A stretch of 64,000 nt of DNA from Colocasia esculenta (Eukaryota > Streptophyta > Magnoliopsida > Alismatales > Araceae): NCBI GenBank assembly GCA_014218235.1, contig CM024753.1, forward strand, positions 4,402,001 through 4,466,000. The letters run 5' to 3'. The translations under genes and the position numbers were made by a program. Shown in pieces: positions 58,637 through 64,000 of this stretch. The notes under the pieces are model-generated. The model did not search any database and had not been told where the DNA came from. It saw only the letters and a program-made list of their open reading frames with translations. Positions within the stretch are counted from its first letter, which is position 1; every line of letters starts with the position of its first letter.

Positions 58637-60801
58637 TTATGTGACCACAATTCGGAATCGGCACTCCAAGACGGTCGACAGGGCGCTGGTTTGGCAGAAT
58701 TCCGTTTCGGGGCTGAAATTTCACCGTAGAGCGTGTGTACTAGTACACCGATAGTCGTACCCCATGGGTAGGACGCGGATATTTGTTCGCCCGGCGATCG
58801 GAACGGCCCGCGAGGCCCCAATTCGGAATCGACACTTTGACCCGATCGGCACAAGGTCAAATTTGGAGATTTTCGGTCCAGCGCTCAAATTCCTCTCTGG
58901 GAGCGTGGTCGCGGGCTGCTGATGCGATCGCATACGAACACCCCTTCGCTCAAACGGGCATAACTTTCCGCTCGGTTATCAGAATCGTTTATGAGACCCC
59001 AATTCGGAATCGGCACTCAAAGGCGTCCGTCGCCCCTATATTGCCTCGAGAAATAAGACGTCATTTCAAGGTCGAAAAACCTTCATTTTGCACTCTGAAA
59101 TTGCGATTCCAGCTGACGATCTCCCCGATTCCAAGATTTTCTGGCAGTAGCGCCTCCCTCGATTACACGAATCGCTGGCGGGGCCAACACACGGAGTCGG
59201 CCTATCACGGCGATCGGAAGTCATGTTCAACTCAACTCGAGATCTCCACCCCAGGTTGTAGATGCACGAACATCGCCGATATAGTCACCCCTCCGATTTA
59301 TTCCCACCCCTTCAGCGAAAGAACTAGGCATAACTTTCCGCCCGGGCATCGAAATCGCTTATGTGACCACAATTCAGAATCGACACTCCGAGACGGTCGA
59401 CAGGGCGTTGGTTTCGTGAAATTCTGTTCCAGGGCCAAAATTCCACTACGGAGCGTGTGTACTAGTACACCGATTATCGTACCCCTTGGGTAGGACGCAG
59501 ATATTTGTTTGCCCGGCGATCGGAACGGATCGCGAGGCCCCAATTCAGAATCGGCACTTCGACCCGGTCGGCATAAGGATGCATTCAGAGATTTTCGGTA
59601 TGGCGCCCAAATTCCTCTTCGGGAGCATGGTCGCGGGCTGCCGATGCGATTGCATACAGACACCTCTTCGCTCAAACGGGCATAACTTTCCGCTCGGTTA
59701 TTAGAATTGCTTATGAGACCCCAATTCGGAATCGACACTCAAAGTCGCATGTCGCCCCATTATTGCCTTGGGCAATAAGACGTCGTTTCGGGGTCGAAAA
59801 ACTTTCGTTTCGCACTCTGAAATTGCGATTCCAACCGACGATCTCTCTGATTCCAAGGTTTTTTGGCAGTAGCGCCTCCTTCGATTACGCGAATCGCTGG
59901 CGGGGCCAACACACGGAGTCGGCCTATCACGGCGATCGGAAGTCATGTTCAACTCGGATCGAGATCTCCACCCTAGGTTGTAGATATGGGTGCACGAACA
60001 TCGCCGATATAGTCACCCCCTCCGGCTTATTCCCACCCCTTCAGCGAAAGAACTGGGCATAACTTTCCATCCGGACATCGGAATCGCTTATGTGACCACA
60101 ATTCGGAATCGGCACTCTGAGATGGTCGATAGGGCATTGGTTTCATGGAATTCCATTCAAGGGCCAAAATTCTGCCGTGGAGCGTGTGTACTAGTACACC
60201 GATTGTCGTACCCCTTGGGTAGGACGCAGATATTTGTTCGCCCGGCGATCAGAATAGCCCACGAGGTCCCAATTCGGAATCGGCACTTCGACCCTGTCGG
60301 CACAAGGATGCATTCAGAGATGTCTGGTCTGACGCCCAAATTCCTCTCCGGGAGCGTGGTCGCGGGCTGTCGATGCGATCGCATACGGATACCCCTTCGC
60401 TCAAACGGGCATAACTTTCCGCTCGGTTATCAGAATCGTTTATAAGACCCAGCACTCAGAGGCGCTCATTGCCCGTTATTGCCTCAGGCAATAAGACTCC
60501 ATTTCGGGGTAGAAAAACCTTCATTTCGCACTCCGAAATTGCAACTCCAGCCGACGATCTCCACGATTCCAAGGTTTTCTGGCAGTAGCGCCTCCCTCGA
60601 TTACGCGAATTGCTAGCGGGGCCAACACACGAAGTCGGCCTATCACAGCGATCAGAAGTCGTGTTCAACTCGGCTTGAGATCTCCACCTCAGGTCGTAGA
60701 TATGGGTGCATGAACATCGTCGATATAGTCATCCCCTCCGGTTTATTCCCACCCCTTCAACGAAAGAACTGGGCATAACTTTCCGCACAGGCATCGGAAT
60801 C
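58637..60801 (+). repeat. Satellite array, right block (about 3 units)
   Basis: Same ~729-bp unit and same strand as the left array, unit starts at 59261 (shortened), 59983 and 60699. It begins in monomer 1 (TTATGTGACCACAATTC), next to the end of the outer LTR, and is cut in monomer 1 at GGCATCGGAATC by the next LTR element. Some 0.4 kb of unit (or one more unit multiple) is missing between the two blocks. Confidence 0.93.
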
Positions 60802-62040
60802 TGATAATTGCATAATTGTTATGAATAATCGTGCCATTTGATTGACAAATAATTGATAATTTCATAAGTTCTGTTATCATTTCATTACATGTGCGGAAAT
60901 TGATCAAATCTATGTTGTGTTGTGATTGCAGGATTAATGGGCCAAGAAATGAAGTGTCAAATGGGCCAATAAATTTGATTGGAGCAAGAGAGAATAAAAG
61001 AGAGATTCTATTAATTTTTTAAAACACTTTCTTATTTTTAAAATTCTCCTCTCCTATTTTCCAAAAATCTCTCCTTCCTTTCTTCTCTCCCCCTTCCTCT
61101 CTTTCTCTACTATTTTATAAACCCTCCCTCTCTCTCTCTCACAAGTATTCTTTTTCCTCCTCACTTTTCTCTCTCTCTCTCTCTTTCCTCCGCACACACC
61201 CTCCCCCTTCTTCTTCTTCCTCCCTTTTCTTCCGCTCCCGGTCTCTCTTTTCTGGTGCACAGAAGCAGCAAGCAGCAGCAGCGCGCGCCTGCCAGGCCGC
61301 CCCACGCCCAGCCCGCGCGCGCCCCAACGCCCCAGCCCGCGCGCGCCAGCAGCCAGGCCGCCCTGCCTGTCGCCCCGCGCCAGCGCCCCTGCCTCCTCTC
61401 GCCAAGCGCCCAGGCCGCCTTCCACGCGCGCCTACGTGCATGCGTTTGCATGCACGTAGGACGCCCTCTCGGCGCTCTCTCTCTTCTCTCCGCGCCGCGC
61501 CGCCTCTCTCTCCTCTATCGCTCTCTCTCTTCTCGCCTCTCTATTCTCTCTCTTCTCTCTCCTCTTTCTCGCCTCTCTCTTCTCTCTCCGCTCTCTCTTT
61601 TCTCTCTCTCTCTCTCTTGTTTCTCTCTCTTTCGTCTCTCTCTTTTCTCTCTCTCTTTCGTTCTCTCTCTCCTTTCTTTATCTAATTTCCAAATTTTCTT
61701 AGGATAGTTGAGTCTTTATTTGGTTTAGTATAAAACAGTTTTTATTGATCATTTTGTTTAGTGAAATACAATTTCAGATCTTTGTCTCTTTATCTCTAAT
61801 CCACTCTTTATCTCTCTCTCTATTACTTAGTTTAATTAGTTTAGTTTTATTTAATGCAACTTAGTTTAAATATCACCACATTATTTTTCTAAATAAAAAC
61901 CTAAGGTTTTCAACTCTAAAATCTAGTTTCCCGTGGATTCGACTCGGCTCTCACCACTTAACTACTGTTAAAATCTTTAGTGTAGGCCGAATATTTGAGA
62001 TTGTTAGTCACGTGTTTAACGACGCATTCGTGGGCTATCA
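60802..62040 (+). repeat. 5' LTR of GYF element (1239 bp)
   Basis: TGATAATTGC...GGGCTATCA, with TGATA/TATCA inverted ends. The preceding bases GAATC are satellite and would be the TSD. The middle is unusual: two long CT-rich stretches (61085-61255 and 61467-61680) around a very GC-rich block (61262-61440). The 3' LTR is outside the window. Confidence 0.85.
61467..61680 (+). repeat. CT-rich microsatellite in LTR
   Basis: Long imperfect (CT)n / TCTC tract on the + strand. Apparent ORFs through it are Ser/Leu/Arg low-complexity and not genes. Confidence 0.9.
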
Positions 62041-62045
62041 ATTTT

Positions 62046-62063
62046 TGGCGCCGTTGCCGGGGA
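62046..62063 (+). other. Primer binding site of GYF element
   Basis: TGGCGCCGTTGCCGGGGA, six bases into the internal region. It matches the site usual in plant Athila-type elements, thought to pair with tRNA-Asp. Confidence 0.85.
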
Positions 62064-63171
62064 ATTAGATTTTTAGTTTTGATAATCTTGGTGTCTTTTG
62101 TATATATTCATGCTAACAATTCTTTTTCTTTTTGTAGATATCAAATAAAAAGTGAAAAATCCTGAAAATTACAAAAATGGAGAATCTGCCAGAAATCTGT
62201 CACTGAAAGGCAGATCTGTAAGTAAAAGGGGCTGTTTTGGAAAATAAATCCGAAAATTGCACAAAAAATCAGAAAAAATGGTAAGTGAGGTGAGTTTCCT
62301 TCTCTCTCTCTCACTCTTTCTATTTGTTTTACTTTCCAAAAGAACGAGGGATTGCGTTGGAGGTAAGTACCCTTAAAACCCTCTTGATTGAGTTTCTTTT
62401 TTTTAGTTGTCATGTTTAGATAATTCATTAAAAAAATAAAAAAAAAAATCAATTACTTGAATCCATAAAAGATGTCATGTCAAGATTAGAAACTTTTCAT
62501 CTTTAGGACATGCATCATTTAGACTTTCATCTTTAGGTAAGTTTCATTTTTGAAAAGTTTTCTTTCTTGTCGAAGATTGCGGGAGGCAAGGTGAGAATTT
62601 CAACTTTCTTAAAAGCATGATCATGCATTGCCATACTTGCATAGAACTCCTTGCTTGATTTTGTGGTGTGCATATCATTTCTAAAAATATTTTAAGGGCA
62701 GTTTCCTTAACAAGATAAGGTGGGGATTTGATCACCCTTCCTTAGCCCACAAACCACAACTTCCTGCATCTTTTGCATTCCCAAGCCCAATAAAAGAAAG
62801 TAGAAACTTGACCTAGGGTTCGCTTTGAGACTTAGGCCCACTTGGGCCCACTATCAAGTTTGGAGACTGGTGTCTAAGGCTAGAGGTTTATTGGCAAACG
62901 CCTAAGTGGACAAGTGGTTACTTAATTAGGTCCCTGTGAGAGCAGGGGGAACCTCCCACTTTCCCACCTCTTACCTGGCCAGTTAACGGGCTTGAGAGTG
63001 GATTTGAGCTAGGCCTCAGTTGATTAGTGAGAAATCAAATGTTTATGTCCTAGGGAACCATAGGTGTCATAGGATTAATTATTTGTTAACTTATTTGAAA
63101 ATAAAAAAAATCAGATATTTCAAAAAAAAAAACAAACAACAAACAAACAAAAACAAAAGAAAAGTGGATTT
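62064..63171 (+). other. Leader of GYF element
   Basis: Non-coding, AT-rich, with A-runs near 62433-62450 and 63122-63160. An ATG at 62278 is followed at once by GTAAGTGAG, which could be a splice donor. No ORF with resemblance. Confidence 0.6.
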
Positions 63172-64000
63172 ATGTGGGTTGACAATCATGGTTATGAAAT
63201 GGGCACATCATTTGGACAAATTGGATCAGCCCATTATGGTATGCACTCTCAACCTCACCCACTTTATCCATCAACCTCTATTTACCAGTCCAATGGCTCC
63301 AAATGGACTCAAGCCCATCTGATTCATGGTCACCCAATTAAAGATCACATGTATGATTCAAGGTGGAGGAACTATGTTGACCCATTTTACACCTCATCAC
63401 CTCCCTCAACCCAAGAACAAATCCAAAACTTTCAAGTATTGCCCACACCCACTCCTTACTCAAAAGTTGATCAAGGTGTCTCTCCTGAGAAATTGAGTTT
63501 ACTCTACAAAGATCCACAAGGGGAAATTCAAGGACCATTTCTTGGTGCTGAAATCATATCATGGTTCGATCAAAATTTTTTTGGCATTGATCTACCGGTG
63601 TGCTTAACAAATGCTCCTGAAGGCACACCCTTCCAACCACTTGGAGAATTAATGCCACATTTAACACTTAGAGATCAACCTATTCTGGCCCAAGCCCAAA
63701 GTCCACCTATCCACAACTTTCAACATTGGGCCCAATGCCAAATTGATATTCATGACAAAAGTCATCATGAGGGACATGCAGATCCATATTCCACTCACAC
63801 ATCTCCCTCGCAATTAGGCCTCTTCGATGATCAATTGGGCAATTTATGCGAAAATTTCATGATAACCAACAAATCTTTGAGCAAACATTCACCCAACAAC
63901 AACAAAAATTGGAGCAATCATTTGTCAAAACTGACCTCCTGATTACTCAACTGATGGAAATCAGAAGGAGGCAAGATAGTCAGTCACCATGCCAGCCCAT
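63172..64000 (+). CDS. Gag-position ORF with captured GYF domain (partial)
   Basis: First ORF of the LTR element, starting MWVDNHGYEMGTSFGQ. Residues ~108-164 (63493-63663) form a GYF domain: LLYKDPQGEIQGPF, IISWFDQNFF, DLPV and FQPLGELMPHL fit the pattern (Y-x-DPxGxxQGPF ... W-x3-GYF). It is closest, to my reading, to plant EXA1/GIGYF-type proteins, which bind proline-rich partners of translation control. The G of GYF/GFF is N135 here. Flanks are Pro/Ser/His-rich. The frame runs to a stop at 63942, but the Gln-rich coiled-coil-like follow-on (QQQQKLEQSFVKTDLL) is in another frame from about 63840, so one frameshift is present. No capsid core is visible before the window ends. Alternative: a GYF gene fragment inserted into a leader. 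Confidence 0.75.

Larger units (their letters stand above)
60802..64000 (+). mobile_element. 5' end of an Athila-like gypsy element with GYF-domain ORF
   Basis: 5' LTR (60802-62040), primer binding site, ~1.1-kb leader and the first ORF, running out of the window. The Athila/Tat-type placement is based on the TGGCGCCGTTGCCGGGGA primer site and the TGATA...TATCA LTR ends. No pol is visible, so it may be non-autonomous. Confidence 0.82.

Noticed and set aside
58783..59493. 236-codon frame in the right satellite block.
   Set aside because: Same satellite-derived reading frame as in the left array.
61054..61707. Several Arg/Ala- or Ser/Leu-rich frames of 80-150 codons.
   Set aside because: They are translations of the CT and GC-rich low-complexity part of an LTR.

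Overview
The window is nuclear DNA of a flowering plant. The evidence is a multi-exon DXO1 gene with the plant-type Gly/Arg-rich N-terminal region, plant LINEs, Ty3/gypsy elements of Tat and Athila type, long Copia-type LTRs and a large satellite array. The sequence alone does not name the species.

Layout. (1) About 196-2065 holds a reverse-oriented, 5'-truncated L1-type LINE. (2) 2235-13469 holds twelve exons of DXO1 (NAD-cap/5'-end RNA decapping nuclease) on the + strand; the first exon(s) lie upstream of the window. Its introns carry an RTE-type LINE tail, a dispersed repeat pair and small tandem duplications. (3) 13470-14737 is 3' flank. (4) 14738-31547 is a satellite array of about 25 units of a ~729-bp repeat. 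Each full unit is built from four diverged monomers of ~170-190 bp. The array resumes at 58637-60801. (5) 31548-58636 is a nest of LTR retrotransposons between the two satellite blocks. (6) 60802-64000 is the 5' end of another LTR element, inserted in the satellite, whose gag-position ORF carries a GYF domain like that of host EXA1/GIGYF-type proteins.

The nest can be read from target-site duplications (TSDs). The outer element is a 5'-truncated gypsy (Tekay/Del-like) remnant ending in a ~3.1-kb 3' LTR (33403-58636, interrupted). Two related Copia-type solo LTRs sit in that LTR: one forward (34867-36633, TSD CAAGT) and one reverse (37415-57761, TSD CTCTC). The reverse solo LTR was itself hit by a Tat-type gypsy element, now a tandem dimer LTR-internal-LTR-internal-LTR (38014-56173) with one TSD (CTTGG) at its outer ends. 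The middle LTR is a 3'/5' chimera, as unequal LTR-LTR crossover predicts.

Each Tat internal region has gag, protease, a pol with RT, RNase H, a second RNase H and integrase, a ~27-bp minisatellite, and a ~1.86-kb antisense ORF with its own TATA-like box. Both copies share the same nonsense codons, all explicable as C-to-T changes. The second copy also has many one-base losses in short homopolymers, which look more like uncorrected long-read errors than biology. DXO1 is the only host gene I can support; it ends about 1.3 kb from the satellite array.
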